64,000 nt of DNA from Notamacropus eugenii (lineage: Eukaryota > Chordata > Mammalia > Diprotodontia > Macropodidae): positions 185,418,522-185,482,521 of the forward strand of contig NC_092875.1 of the NCBI RefSeq assembly GCF_028372415.1, written 5' to 3'. Position numbers and translations under genes: made by a program. Below the pieces are notes generated by a model, which saw only the letters and a program-made list of their open reading frames with translations, searched no databases and had not been told where the DNA came from. Below are positions 1 through 12,500 of this stretch, in pieces. Within the stretch, counting starts at the first letter, position 1; every line of letters begins with the position of its first letter.

Positions 1-594
1 GGATATTTAGGCATGTTTTTAGACAAGAGGAAGAAACAGTGGCTGAAGAAAGATTGAACATTAGGATCAGGATGGAATGAACAAAAGGCCCCATTCCCAG
101 AAGAAACAAAGGGGATGGGATCAAAGGTATAACAGAGGGGATGATGTTATCAAGGAGAAAGTCCACCAACTTTATCAGAGACCAGAGCAAAGTGAGAGAT
201 GATATTTAAATAATCTAAATCATAGAATTAGAAAGAGTAGAGCTTGCAACAAATGGTTTCATATTTTTGACAAAGTATTTAGTGAGGTCCTTTACTAAAG
301 AGATGGTGAAAGGAGAGAAAGTGTGGAACAATGAGGAAAGTGGCATGAAGGCTCACTCAGAATTAGCAAGGAGAGCAAGGATGAAATTACATAACACAAA
401 TTTGTCCTTATCCTAGCCATCAAAGTTGTATGACTTCTTCCATCAGCATTCAGTACCATACAAGGATTGTAGGAGCCAAGAAGGCAGTTGATGGGAGTAA
501 TCAAGGACTGGGGTTTAAGAAAAGGGGAATAAGATAATCAAGAGGAAAAGACAATGTAACATTAAACTAATTAACTATGGATTCAAATTATGTC
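1..594. other. No recognised feature
   Basis: AT-rich, purine-leaning sequence. I see no repeat family, splice-flanked open frame or RNA gene. The short antisense open frame at 295-504 has no recognisable motif. Confidence 0.5.
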
Positions 595-1870
595 CATTTT
601 TCCCCAATAAGATTGTTCTCAGTTTTGCTGGGTAGATTATTTTTTATTGTAATCCTAGCTCCTTTGCCTTCCAGAACATTATATATTCCAATACCTCCAC
701 TCCTTTATAGTGATAGCTGCTAAATCTTGTATGATCCTGGCTACAGCTCCACAGTTCTTGAACTGTTTCCATCTAGCTGCTTTTAGCATTTTCTCCTTGG
801 ACCAGGGACTCTGGCATTTGACTATTATATTCCTAGGAGTTTTTATTTTGTAATCTTTCTTTTTTCAGGAGGTGACTGGTGGATTCTTTGGTTCTAAGCT
901 ATCTGGGCAGTTCTGCTACATAGTTTTTTGAAATGTGATGTCTAGGTTATTTTTTTACCTGGTTTTTAGGTAGTCCAGTGATTCTTAAGTTGTCTCTCCT
1001 CAATCTGTTTTTCAAGTTGTTTGTTCCTGTGAGATATTTCACATTTTCTCTTATTTTTTTATTCTTTTTCATTCTTTGTTTTATTGTTTCTTAATTTCTC
1101 ATGGAGTCATTACTTTCCACTTAAATATTTCTAATTTTTAAGGAATTATTTTCTTCAGTAAAGTTGTATACTTCATTTACATTTAGCCAATTCTGATTTT
1201 TAAGGAGTTATTTTCATCAGTATTATTCCTGGCTCTTCTATCAAGTTGTTAATTCTTTTTTTCATAACTTTCTTGAATTGCTCTCATTCTTCCCCCTCCT
1301 CCATCTTTTCCTCTTCCATTCTTATTTGATTGCAAAAAGTTTTTTTGATTTTTTTTTTTATCTCTTTCTTTTGCTTTTCTAGGAATTCTTACTGGGCTTG
1401 TGTCTAATCTGCATTTTCTTTCAGACATTGTCTGTAGTGTGTTTGCCTGAGTTTGAGGTTCTCTGTCACCCTAATAGCTTTTTGTGGTTGGGTTCTGTTG
1501 TTGTTGCTTGGTCATTTTTTTAGCCTATTTATCAACTTTAGATTTTATGCTTACCTCTGAGGGTGGGGGACATGTCTGACCCAAACTTCTCTCTTTTGTG
1601 TCCTTTCCTTCTAAGACTTTTACAATTCATTGAATGTCTGTAAGTTTTCAGTGCTTCCAACATGGTGTGATCCTAGGAGAGGTCTGGTCACTGCCTTCCT
1701 ACTCTGTCCTCTGCTCTCTACACAGGTAGGGCCCTACTCACTCATGACTACTACTACTACTCCCAACCCTGGAATTGAGATCCAGAACTGGGTAGTAGGC
1801 ACCCATCCTGTGTTCAGTGCTACTACAAGGGACCCATGGGTTGTGATAAGGATGCAGAGGTTTAGGAGAA
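595..1870 (-). pseudogene. L1-type LINE fragment: 5' UTR and ORF1, antisense, decayed
   Basis: Read on the minus strand this is an L1 ORF1 region: a 5' UTR-like stretch (about 1870-1560), a lysine/glutamate-rich coiled-coil region (about 1400-1050), then the RRM and C-terminal domain region (about 1050-600). The C-terminal part resembles the 'YPAKLS' segment of the better preserved ORF1 copies at 40143-41230 and 14892-16004. The copy stops inside the end of ORF1, so the 3' part is missing. That is unusual for a LINE, which normally loses its 5' end, and suggests a later deletion or rearrangement. Many stops and indels make it non-functional. Which L1 subfamily it belongs to is undecided. Confidence 0.7.
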
Positions 1871-2289
1871 GTAAGGCATAGGAAAGACAGACAGATGTGG
1901 TCAGATAGAAGAACTATGGCTAATAGAAATGGTACACTTCATCAATCAATGACTTGCCAATCCATGGCAACTGGAGTGAAGTTGTAGATCATGAGACTTC
2001 AGGAGATTAAGGAACTTCCAAGCAAGAATACTGAAGGAAACATTAATACATAAATTTAAGTCCTCATGTAGTTGAGGAATAAAGGAAGATATGAGGCTGG
2101 TGCTGAACTCCTTAGGAAAAGAAAGAAAATTATCTAGGAGCTATTGTAGAAAACAGACACTAGGATCTGGATAGGGTGATAGTGAAGGATGGAGTGAACT
2201 TCAGTGGAGGAAAGTAATGATGCATGTATCCTATGTCAAAATATTTACTTCCCCATCAGGTTTAAGGCCTGTTGATAGGAAGGAACAAT
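1871..2289. other. No recognised feature
   Basis: Unremarkable AT-rich sequence between an L1 fragment and a MIR-type SINE. Nothing recognised. Confidence 0.4.
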
Positions 2290-2480
2290 ATATCTAGAGT
2301 TGAAAGGACATGAATTATACTGTTGAAAAAGGCCTAGGTTCAAATTCCAACTCTGTTAATAAGTAGCTATGTTGTTACCTTGGACAAGTCATTTTACTCT
2401 CTGGGATTTGGTTTCCTTATCTGAAAATGATAAATTTATGCTAAATTATCTAAGCTCATTTTTTCTAACCTTATGAAATT
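2290..2480 (+). repeat. MIR-type CORE-SINE, old
   Basis: It has a tRNA-like box B region ('ggttcaaattcc') followed by the CORE segment ('gacaagtcattt', 'tttccttatctgaaaat'), in the order found in mammalian MIR/Ther SINEs. It is clearly diverged. Confidence 0.75.
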
Positions 2481-2815
2481 AGGCCCTTCCAAAGGAAAAT
2501 GTATTCTACCCTAACTATAATATCTCAAAGGACAATCAACTCTGGCTAAACAAGGTATCCTTGATCTGAGGCTGAACCTGTTTATAAAATAGCAGAGAAC
2601 AGGATCTCTGCAAGTCTGCATAGCAAAATGCTAAACAGAAGTGAACAGAATGACAAGGCAACTCTTGACAAAGTGCTGTGGGGACCAAATCATGCAAGCA
2701 TAAAGTTAAAGCTGGAAGTCAAGCCATGACACAAGGCCCATGGATCAAGTTGGTGTATTATGACCAGAAATGGGCCAGACAGGGGCAGGTTCTAGGAAGA
2801 GTATTTACTGAAAAG
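2481..2815. other. No recognised feature
   Basis: Nothing recognised. A 65-codon open frame beginning at 2678 has no motif. Confidence 0.4.
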
Positions 2816-2885
2816 TGTACTACATCAGTTACTCAGTCAGTGATAAAGCTTCCCATGTGTCAGGCACTATGCTGAGCTATATATT
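2816..2885 (-). repeat. L2 3' end fragment
   Basis: It contains 'gtgtcaggcactatgctgagc', the antisense form of the conserved L2 3' UTR end. It is short and diverged. Confidence 0.5.
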
Positions 2886-3184
2886 GTATTAAGCTATGTG
2901 TTCTACACAAAAATCTCACACTGTGTCTGCAAATCACTGATCACTGGTGGAAATAGTATCTAATGGACATGAAATGATCACTGGTCATGCAACAATTTTA
3001 GTCATGCTTGATGACAGCAACATAACTTTATTTTTAAAAAAACATATTTTTCAGCATAGTAATGTCCATATAGATACCGATGATGGCATGTGCCTCTACA
3101 TAGATTGCTACAGTCTTTGAAAACTTTAAATTGGTTATCAGAAAGCAATAGAGAGGTCCATGGCATATGAGTGCACATAACCAA
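2886..3184. other. No recognised feature
   Basis: Nothing recognised. Confidence 0.4.
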
Positions 3185-3500
3185 TAAGGAATTAAGAACA
3201 GCCAGAGTAAAGAATGGGAGGCAGCTGGATGATTCAGTGGATAGAGCACCAGACCTGGAGTTAGGAAGACCTGAGTTCAAATCCTGCCTGAGATACTTAC
3301 TAGCTGTGTGATCCTGGGCAAATCACTTCATCCTCCTGGCCTCAGTTTCTTCATCTGTAAAATGAGCTGGAGAAGGAAATGGCAAATTTCTAGTATCTTT
3401 GCCAAGAAAACCCCAAATGGGGTCACAGAGAGTCAGACATAATTGAACAACACAACATGCCTGGCATATCATAGACTATAATAAATGCTTGTCATCTTCC
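3185..3500 (+). repeat. L2 3' tail interrupted by a Mar-1 SINE
   Basis: The 'agaacagcc' before the SINE and 'gcctggcatatcat...aataaatgctt' after it together read as the terminal L2 motif (agaacagtgcctggcacatag...aataaatgctt), split by the SINE at 3215-3455. Confidence 0.5.
3215..3455 (+). repeat. Mar-1-type CORE-SINE, full length
   Basis: A tRNA-derived head ('ggcagctgg...cagtggatagagcacc', 'gagttcaaatcc') is followed by the CORE ('gtgtgatcctgggcaaatcac', 'ctcatctgtaaaatgagctgg') and an RTE/BovB-like tail ('ctttgccaagaaaacccc', 'acataattgaacaacac'). Mar-1 SINEs are known from marsupials and are thought to be mobilised by RTE LINEs. Confidence 0.85.
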
Positions 3501-3519
3501 CTCCATTCATTAGGCCAGC

Positions 3520-3720
3520 TGTCGAAGTCAGGAATTGGCAAACCATGGTGCCAATCCTGCCTACTGTCTGTTTTTGTACTACTGAACTAAAATGTTTTTT
3601 TTTTCATTTTTGAAATAAAGTTTCATTTTATTTTAAAATGTATAAGTCCTTCTAAACTGGATGGCTATACAAAAACAAGTAGCAGCCAGATTTTGGCCTT
3701 CACTTCCTAGTCTGCAAATT
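3520..3720 (+). mobile_element. hAT-Charlie-like non-autonomous relic (MER5A-like)
   Basis: It shows 'ggcaaaccatgg', 'ctgtctgtttttgta' and 'aataaagtttcattt', then 'gccagattttggcc' near the far end. This order matches the small hAT elements whose ends read 'ggttggcaaac...'. A related relic lies at 50450-50640. It is highly diverged and I see no target-site duplication. Confidence 0.5.
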
Positions 3721-4914
3721 CTTGAACAACATAACAACGGCTAAGGAGAGCCCAGGCCTTAGCAGCATGTTCAACTTCTTCTGAGTAATGAAACTCCGTG
3801 TGGACATTGGAGCATTCAGAGACTGTTTTCCATCTGCTCCCTGTATTGCTAAGAGTGGCTGCTGAGCCCAGACTTCATGTGCTTACAAAAGACAATAACA
3901 GGCCACATCGATCTCTCTCTTTCCTAGTGGTCATCAAAGGAAGATATACTCTCAGCCTCTGAGTGGGGAGCATCTTAGATCCTCTCTACAGAGGCCAACA
4001 TGCGACCCATGAACATGTGGCCCAGCTGTTTTTCTGTTTTATATCTACTTTTCATGCTCTTAGGTGTAGTACTTGAGATGGTTGTGACCTTATAAACTTT
4101 GAAAAGTCAAAACAGGTTCAGGAACTGGAGCCTACATCAGAGTTTGCTGGTAGTGGAGTCTGGAAGGATGCCAGCATAACCCTCAGGAGTGAGCATCCTT
4201 CGAGATCCAGCCCATGAATCAATCAGCTCAAATGCCATGTCCTATAGTAAGGGAGTGATTTGAACAGTAGTTCTTCCACCTTCAGAAGTGAGACTCGACT
4301 GGGGGAATGTTTGAAGCAACTCCTTTGACCCTGCTCTTTTCAAGGATCAAGATAGTATAAGGGAGTAGTAGGGGGTGCCCCTACTATTGGTGAAAATACT
4401 GCATAACTTCTATTTGTGAATATGTCAAAAATAGCCAATATAGCCATCCAACTAAATATTCCTTTGCAAAAGCTAACTGGTATGAATTGATTAAATGATG
4501 CTGGGCCATTATACATTGGGTCAATCAATGAAATAGAGAAGATATTAACTGTAATTAATGATTAATACTGTGGAAAACACACCAGAATGGGAGACTTTAG
4601 TCAGTAACAACAGAAAGACGTGCTATAGACTCCTCAGGAATACCTTTAGAATCCTCAGGGAGACATAATAACTGTTTTTTCTTGGGGACCTTCCTTGTCA
4701 GTATGAGTGGGATTTGGGATAAGGTACCTCCATGTTTTATAAAGTTCTCCAAACAATAACACCTTATATTTAAACTTTTTCAAATCTTTTATAAACCATT
4801 GTATTTGACCTTCATGATGACTCTTCATTGTTAGAAAATTTTTCACCAGGGAATCCCTACTCTGATATTATCAAAGGACTCATACAAAAACAGATACCAA
4901 AATTCAGCCTTGTT
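3721..4914. other. No recognised feature
   Basis: About 1.2 kb without a repeat or gene I can name. It holds short open frames (4340-4528 and 4655-4846 on the minus strand) with no domain. Confidence 0.4.
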
Positions 4915-5045
4915 AAATAGACTTTTTCTCCATTTGGCAGGCAAAGAAGTTGAAAGAAGTTAAATTATTTTACCAATGTCACATAGAAAATCACACTAGA
5001 CTAGAAACTGAGCATCAACTCTTAGGCCAATATCCTTTTTCCTAG
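4915..5045 (-). repeat. MIR-type SINE fragment
   Basis: An antisense MIR body: 'tttggcaggcaaagaag', 'accaatgtcacatag', then a degenerate head with 'gcatcaactctt'. Very diverged. Confidence 0.5.
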
Positions 5046-5734
5046 CTCATGCTGCTTCAAATACATTATAAAGTAAACTCAAGTATAAGCAAGTCAGGAT
5101 GAAAAACATTTTCTGGTATTCTCCTCACAATGACGTTTTGAGAAGAGAGGTTCCTATTTACTTTCTCAAGGAATTTCATTCCCATACAGGGCTTTCCAAT
5201 GAAAATTTTCAATAGGCCTTTATTGCATTTATTGCAGTCTGGTGTATACTGATAAACACACTTGTTTGTAGATGATTCAAGCCTTTATATACAAAGGTGA
5301 CATAGAAATATCAGACTTTTTATCAAGATGAATCCTAAATCCTATTTCCACTTTATTTGTCATTTTAAACAACATTGAAAACAAATTTGACACATGGTTT
5401 CCCCCTAATCCACAACTGTTGTGTTTTTTGGGGTTTTTTTAGTATTCTGCTCCCTACTATTTTCAGATAAAGTTGGTGATTTCATTATGAACTCCTAGAC
5501 AGTTAAATCACCTGAGTTATTGGAAAGAGGTTTAAAGAACCAGAAGCTTTATTTAACAGTAGAAATCTGATTAATATTCATTGGCTGAATGACTTAGCCA
5601 ATGCAGGAGGAATAGGAGTTGTTGAGCCATAATCGAGTCTACTGACACCAAGTGGGTCAGGAAGACACATGCTTTCAAGCAACCTTCCAAAGAATGGGCA
5701 GAATCTACATGGTGAAGTGATCAATTAAGTGATG
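5046..5734. other. No recognised feature
   Basis: AT-rich; nothing recognised. Confidence 0.4.
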
Positions 5735-5805
5735 AAAGTTAGCACTTAGCATAGTTCCTGACATTTAGCAGGTGCTTAATAAATGTTTATTGACTGATGA
5801 AAGTA
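5735..5805 (+). repeat. L2 3' end fragment
   Basis: 'cacttagcatagttcctgac' followed by 'aggtgcttaataaatg' is the L2 3' terminal motif. Confidence 0.65.
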
Positions 5806-6424
5806 TATGTGACAAAAAATGCCTGAGGGTTGGTAGTGGTGACTTTTGAATATAGAAATAGGACATTATAGTAGATTAAGAATCACTTTTTAAAACATGC
5901 ACTTCTTGACTACGATGTAAGGGATGTATCTAGTGGCTCATTATGAAAAGGTAGCTGTAGGTCTGCATAATAATATGGGTATGAATAAAAGTAGGATATC
6001 TCCTGTACCCTGGCTCTTAGCAAGCAAGAAGTTTAGTAGAGGGTTGTCAGATACCAATCTAGTTGAGACTTTAATCATAGTTCTTCTGGTAGAGATTATG
6101 TTGATCTTTTTGACTTATGGTTGAAATGGTAATAGTCATTAAACCAAAGGCCATCAGGAACAGTTTAACTGTGACTGATTTTTTTAAAGTTGTTATAGTG
6201 GGGGATGAAATTGAGAAGGTAGAGGGAATAAAATGTGAGATTAAGATAAAAAATAAAGTTTGTCTTTAGTACTTAACTTGCGATAGAGACTTGTGATGGA
6301 TCTTCAACAGTGAAATGACAAAAGAAATAAGCTCTTTCCTATCAACTGGATGTTTGCTTTATAGAAAGAATTCAGATATTTTAAAGCTGAGGAATATTGA
6401 AGATGTTTACAAATATTCAGTGAA
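5806..6424. other. No recognised feature
   Basis: Nothing recognised. Confidence 0.4.
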
Positions 6425-6510
6425 TGAATGAAAAGTATATATTAAGCAACTACTACGTACCAGGTACTGTGTCAGGCACTGGGATACAAATATAAAACCC
6501 AGACTCAACC
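6425..6510 (-). repeat. L2 3' end fragment
   Basis: 'attaagcaactactacgtac' with 'ggtactgtgtcaggcactgg' and 'gatacaaa' is the reverse complement of the L2 3' end. Confidence 0.6.
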
Positions 6511-6697
6511 AGAGGTAAGCTGCGAGAGCTGACTGACCAATGCTCGGTATGAGCACTTACCCTTCAGAAATTAGCAAACACTACAGAGGAAGGCTTGATT
6601 TATTGTTTTGTTTATTACCCATATATTATAAAGTAATGCAGAAAATGTTGAGGGTGTAGAATAAACTTAAAGGTATGTCCTCTATACATTTTTTTTC

Positions 6698-8094
6698 CAA
6701 GATGGCCAGCTATTCCAACATTTACCAGCATATCTCTGATCTCTACCCTCAAAGTGCTTAATAAAAGAAGACAATGCATAGAGGGAAGTGGTGGCCAGGG
6801 GAGGGAATGACCTGTGGAGCCAAAAGCCTCAGTTGTTATTCCCTTTCCGGAAGCAATGGTAGAATTGATTTGATTAGCAATACAGAGGCAGAGCCAAAGT
6901 GGTGTAGTGAAAGCAGGGATTCACCTGAGTTCATCTACAAATTCCTTCAGATACCCCTAAGAAGTGAATCTGAATGAATTTTAGAGTGGCAGAATCCACT
7001 GGAAGACAGTATCGCAGATTTCTAGCCTAGGACAGCCCAAAAGGTTGATGGGAAGGATCTGTTACACAGGGCTGGGGGAGGGGAGAGCACCCAGGAGGCA
7101 CCAGTGCAGATGCAGTGATAGCGGAGCTGAATGGCCTGGGCAGGCTGAATCACCAGTGGCAGTTTGAATTCCCAAATCACTCAGCATAAGGCTGGAGTCC
7201 AGCAGAAGTGAGTGAGAGAGAAACTCAGGGCTCTTGGAAGCGGCAGCAGCTACTCCTGGGGCTATCAACCCACAAACTAAATGTTTGAAAGTCACCTACT
7301 TGAACTTCTGGGAGCCAAGAAGGAGTAAACTGTAAGTGCTCTCACCCTCCCTTGCAGACCTTGAAAAACCCAGAGAATATTGCTCCAGGAAAAATCCTGT
7401 AATAGAGGAACCAGCACAAGGAAAACAGCAATCTTATAGCTCAGAGAGCCTAGGGAGATCACCAGGAAGGGTCCCTCTTGCTGTGGCTGAAGGGGACGAG
7501 TGCAGGACTGGAAGCATCCCAGCAAGTCCCACCACAGCAGATCATCAGGAAATCCTGAGCCCCAGGGGGGTGGAGCCAGTAAGCACCAATACAGGGACCC
7601 CAGGTGAGCCATAACACAGCCAGAAGAATTGGGCAGACACCAGCAAAGATGGGTTAGTACAGCCCTAGGGGAGGAGAAAATCTCCAGCAGCCAGACCACC
7701 CCTCTCCCACACCTCACACTGTGAATTTCAGTGTAACCCCAGGGAAACTTAGACTTCACCTGGCCTCGAGCTTGGCACACACACCAGCCAGCTCAGCACC
7801 AAGTAAACTGCAGCACTATATAACTTCTAGTTGAAAGAATCAGAGGCTACAGTATACAAAACCTGTATACTGTAACCAGGACTCTAGCTCCCAGCACAAG
7901 AATAATGGGACAGAGCTCCCTGTGCCCCAGAAGCAGAGATTCACTTTAAAAGCCAGGTAACCACCATGAGCAAGAAGCAAATTAAAAAAGCAAAGACCAT
8001 AGAATCTTATTAGGGGGATAGGGAAGAACAAAATACGAATTCAGAAGAGGACAGCCTTGACACCATATCCACATCTGAAATCTCAAAAGAGAGT
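6698..8094 (+). promoter_or_regulatory. L1 5' UTR, presumed internal promoter region
   Basis: A GC-richer segment ahead of ORF1. Its text near 7020 ('tctagcctaggacagccc') is similar to the 5' UTR of the ORF1-only element at 14171-17038, so the two lineages are related. Open frames in it, such as 7292-7780 on the minus strand, have no motif. Promoter function is inferred from L1 biology. Confidence 0.5.
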
Positions 8095-8960
8095 ATGAAC
8101 TGGTCTCAAACCCAAAAAACATTCTTGGAAGAGTTCAAGAGGAATTTTAAAAGCCAAATCAAAGAGGTAGAAGAAAAATTGACCAATGATTTTAAAAATA
8201 CTATCAGCTCCTTAAAAAGTAAAATTGTCCAAATGGATAAGAAGATGCAAAACCTAACTGAAGAAAATAATTCTTTTAAAAAGGAGGTACAAAAGCTAAC
8301 TGCAGAAAACAATATGTTAAAAATTAGAATTGGGCAAGTAGAAACTAATGACTTTATAAGGCATCAAGAATCAGTTAAACAGAATCTAAAGAATAAAAAA
8401 AATAAAAGAAAATAAAAATATCTCAATGGAAAAACAACAGACCTGGAAAGTAGATCTAGGAAAGAAAATCTAAGAATTGTGGGTATACTGGGAAGCCACA
8501 ATGAAAAAAAGAGCCTAGACAGTATCTTCCAAGAAATCATCAAGAAAAACCAGCTTGAGGCCCTAGATCCATAGCAAAAAATAATTATCAAAAGAATCCA
8601 CTGATCACCTCCTGAAAGAGATTCCAAGTTGAAAACACTGAGGAATATTGTTGCCAAATTCTAGAATTGTCAGGTCAAGGAAAAAATATTGCAAGCAACT
8701 AGAAAGAAACAATTCAAATATTGAGGAACTACAGTCAGGATCACACAGGACCTTGCAGCTTCTACATCAAAAGATAGGAGGGGTTGTAATATGATATTCT
8801 GTAAGGCAAAGGACCTTGGACTACAAACAAGGACTAATTACCCAGAAAAATTGAGGATAATCTTTCAGGCAAGAAGAAGGACTTTCAATAAGTAAGAGAT
8901 TCCTAGATTTTCCTTATGAAAATTTCAGAGCTCAATAGAAAATTTTCTCTTCAAAGACAA
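8095..8960 (+). pseudogene. L1 ORF1p pseudogene
   Basis: L1 ORF1p is a trimeric RNA-binding chaperone that packages L1 RNA. The first 106 codons are open and form a lysine/glutamate-rich coiled coil with heptad-like 'LTEENNSFKKEVQKL' segments, matching the coiled coils of the copies at 40143-41230 and 60461-61045. A stop at 8413 ends the frame. After it, RRM and C-terminal domain sequence is still recognisable to about 8960 but only across several frames ('KILQATRKK'-like and 'LAASTSKDRR'-like traces). This is the family's normal layout with the RNA-binding half destroyed. Confidence 0.75.
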
Positions 8961-9559
8961 GACTCAAGAGAGGTATTGAAAAGGTAAACAGGGAAAAAAA
9001 GAAAAAAAAACTTGTTATTTAATAAGGCTAAACTGTTTATATTCCTATATGGGAGGATGATACTTGTTAATCTTAAGAATTGCATATTTATTATAACATT
9101 TAAAAGGGATATACATAGATAGAGTGTGTAGGTATAAATTAAATACTGTGGTGATAAAAAACCTAAATAAGGGGTGTGGAGGGAGAAGAGGAAAGGAGGA
9201 GGCAGAAAAAGGTAAATTACATCACATAAAGAGGCACAAAACCAAATTATAGTAAATGGAAAGAAGGGCCGGGAGATGAGCTTTGTTTGAGCTCTACTCT
9301 CATCAGATTTGATTAAAGGAGGGAATAACATTCTCAGTTAAGTGTACAAATCTAATTTGCACAATAGGCAGTGAGAGGGGAAATGGGAAAGAAAGGGGAG
9401 GGTGGCTAAAAGGGAGGGAAGAAATGGTAAGGGAAAAGGGAAAGAAAAGGGAGGGGGCTGACAGAAGGGAAGGAATACTGAGGGAGGCACTGGTCAAAGT
9501 TAAAACTTTTGAGGATGGGAAGAGAAAAGAGAGAATTAAAAACATAAACAAGGGAGGAA

Positions 9560-12500
9560 ATAGGATGGAGAGAAAGCACAGATAGTAATCATAACTGTGA
9601 ATGTGAATGGGATGAACTGTCCCATAAAATGAAGGCAGATAGCAGGATAGATTAAAAATCATAATCCTACAACATGTTGTTTATAAGAAATACATTTGAA
9701 ACACAGGGATACACACAGGTTAAAGGTAAAAGGCTGGAGCAGAATATATTATCCTTCGGTTGAATTAAAAAAAAAAAGCTGGGGTAGCAATCCTAATCTC
9801 AGACAAAGCAAAAACAAAAATACATCTAATCAAAAGAGATAAGGAAGGAAACTATATCCTCTTAAAAGGCACCATAGACAATGAAGTAATATCATTACTA
9901 AACATATGTAAAGTGATATAGTGATACAGAATCCAAATTTGTAGAGGAGAAGTTTAGAGAGTTACAGGAAGAAATTGACAGCAAAACCATACTAATGGGG
10001 GATTTCAACCTCCCCCTCTCTGAACTTGATAAATCTAACCTCAAAATAAATAAGAAAGAAGTTAAGAATGTGAAAGGAACATACCTTTTTCTCAGTAGTA
10101 CATGGCACATATACAAAAACTGACCAGGTACTAGGGCATAAAAATCTCACAATCCAGCGCAGAAAGGCAGAAATAGTCAATGTATCCTTTTCAGATCATG
10201 ATGCAATAAAAATTATATGCAATACAGGGCCATAGAAAGATAGATCAAAAACTAATTGGAAATTAATTAATCTAATTGTAAAGAATGAGTGGGTCAAATA
10301 ACAAATCATAGAAACAATCAATACCGTCATTCAAGGGAATGGAAATAATGAGACCACATACCAAAACTTATGGGATGCAGTGAAAGTACTTCTTAGGTGA
10401 AATTTTATATCTCTGAATGTTTACAAGAATAAAATAGAGGAAGGGGAGATCAATGAATTGGGCACGTAACTGAAAAAGCTAGAAAAAGGACAAATTGAAA
10501 ATCTCCAATTAAATATCAAATTAGAACTGCTGAAAACCAAAGGAGAGATTAAGAAGATTGAAATTAGGAAAACTATTGAATGAATAAATAAAGCTAAGAG
10601 CAGGTTTTATGAAAAAAATCAATAAAATTGAAAAACTTTTGGTCAATCTGATTTAAAAAAGGAAAAAATAAAACCAAATTACCAGTACCAGAAAGGAAAA
10701 GGGTGAATTCACCTCCAAATGAAGAGGAAATTAAAACAAAAAATAGAAATTATTTTGCCCAACTCTATACCCATAAATTTGACAATCTTAGTGAAATGAA
10801 TGAATATTTAAAAAAATATAAATTGCCCAGGATAACAGAAGAGGAAGTAAAATACTTAAATAGCCCCATCTCAGAAAAAGAAATGGAACAAGCCATCAAT
10901 GAATTTCCAAGGAAAAAAATCTCCAAGGCCAGATGGATTTACAAGCAAATTCTATCAAACATTCAAAGAACAGTGAATTCCAATCCTTTAGAGACTATTT
11001 AGGAAAATTGCGAGGAAGAAGTCTTACCAAATTCTTTTTATGATACAAATATGGTGCTGATACCTAAACCAGAAAGAATCAAAACAGAGAAAGAAAAGTA
11101 TAGACCAATTTCCCCAAAGAAGATAGATCCAAAAATTTTAAATAAGATATTATCAAAAAGATTACAGGAATTTATCACAAGACTAATACACTTTGATCAG
11201 GTAGGATTTATACCAGGCATGCAGGGCTGGTTCAATATTAGGAAAACTATCAGCATTATTGATCATATCAACACAAAACTGAAAGAAAGTATATGATTAT
11301 TTCAATACATGCAGTAAAAGCTTTTGACAAAATACAACACCCATTCCTATTGAAAACATTGGAGAGCATAGGAATAAACAGAGCCTTCCTTAAAATAATA
11401 AGTAGCATCTACCTAAAACCATCAACAAGCATTATATGAATGGGGATAAGCTAGATGCATTTCCAATAATATTGGGGGTGAACAAGAATGTCCATTGTCA
11501 TCATTGTTATTCAATATGGTACTGGAAATGTTAGCTTTAGCAATAAGAGAAGAGAAAGAAATAGAAGTAATTAGAATAGGCAAAGAAGAATATAAGTTAT
11601 CACTCTTTGCAGACAATATGATGATATACTTTGAGAATCCTAGAGAATCAAGTAAAAATCTACTTGAAATAATAAACAACTTTAGCAAAGTTTCAGGTTA
11701 CAAAATAAACCCACATAAACCACCTGCATTTCTCTGTATTACTAACAAATTCCAACAGCAAGAGATAGAAAGAGAAATTCCATTTAAAGTTACCATAGAC
11801 ATTATAAAATACATGGGAGGTTACCTGCCAAAACAAGCCCAGGGACTATAAGAACACAATTACAAAACACCTTTTGCACAAATAAAATCAAATCTAAATA
11901 GCTGGAAAAACACGAGTTGCTTGTGGGTAAGCCAAGGTCATATAATAAAAATGACAATTCTACCTAAATTAATTTACTTATTCAGTGCCATATTGTAATG
12001 GTAATTTAACTGGGAAGATCTTTCCCATTCAGTGATAGGTCTATGTGACCTGTTTAAATCACATGGAAGCCTAAGTCACATGTGGTAGGAGGAACTTGCA
12101 GAATGGGTAGAAAAGGAAGGGTGGAGTAGAACAGAGGAAGTTAATTAGAGCAGTCAGAGGTAGGTAGGATGAAGGCAAGCAGGTATCTGGCTAATATGAG
12201 TGAAAAAGATTGTTTGTGACTTTGTTTAAGGGAGCCTGCTTGTGATTTGTTTAATGGACCTAGTTTGTGAGAAGCCTACCAGGGGGAAGGCTTGGGGATG
12301 GTGCTGTCCTCTGCATTGTTATTCTGTCTAGATTATGATGGATTTGGCTTTCAGGTGTCTAAATAAATGTTTTGACTCTGTCTTCCATATGGAGAGTCTA
12401 TTGTTTTTCACGATTCAGAGTTGTTCCAGGATATTTACAGCCACCATAGGCTCTGTGAATATTGCATTAGTGTTATATGTATCAATCAAACTATCAAAAA

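Noticed and set aside
3534-3720. Possible intact hAT element
   Set aside because: Only scattered end motifs remain and there is no target-site duplication, so it is listed only as a relic.
7292-7780. 162-codon antisense open frame
   Set aside because: It lies in the 5' UTR of the full-length L1, with no motif.
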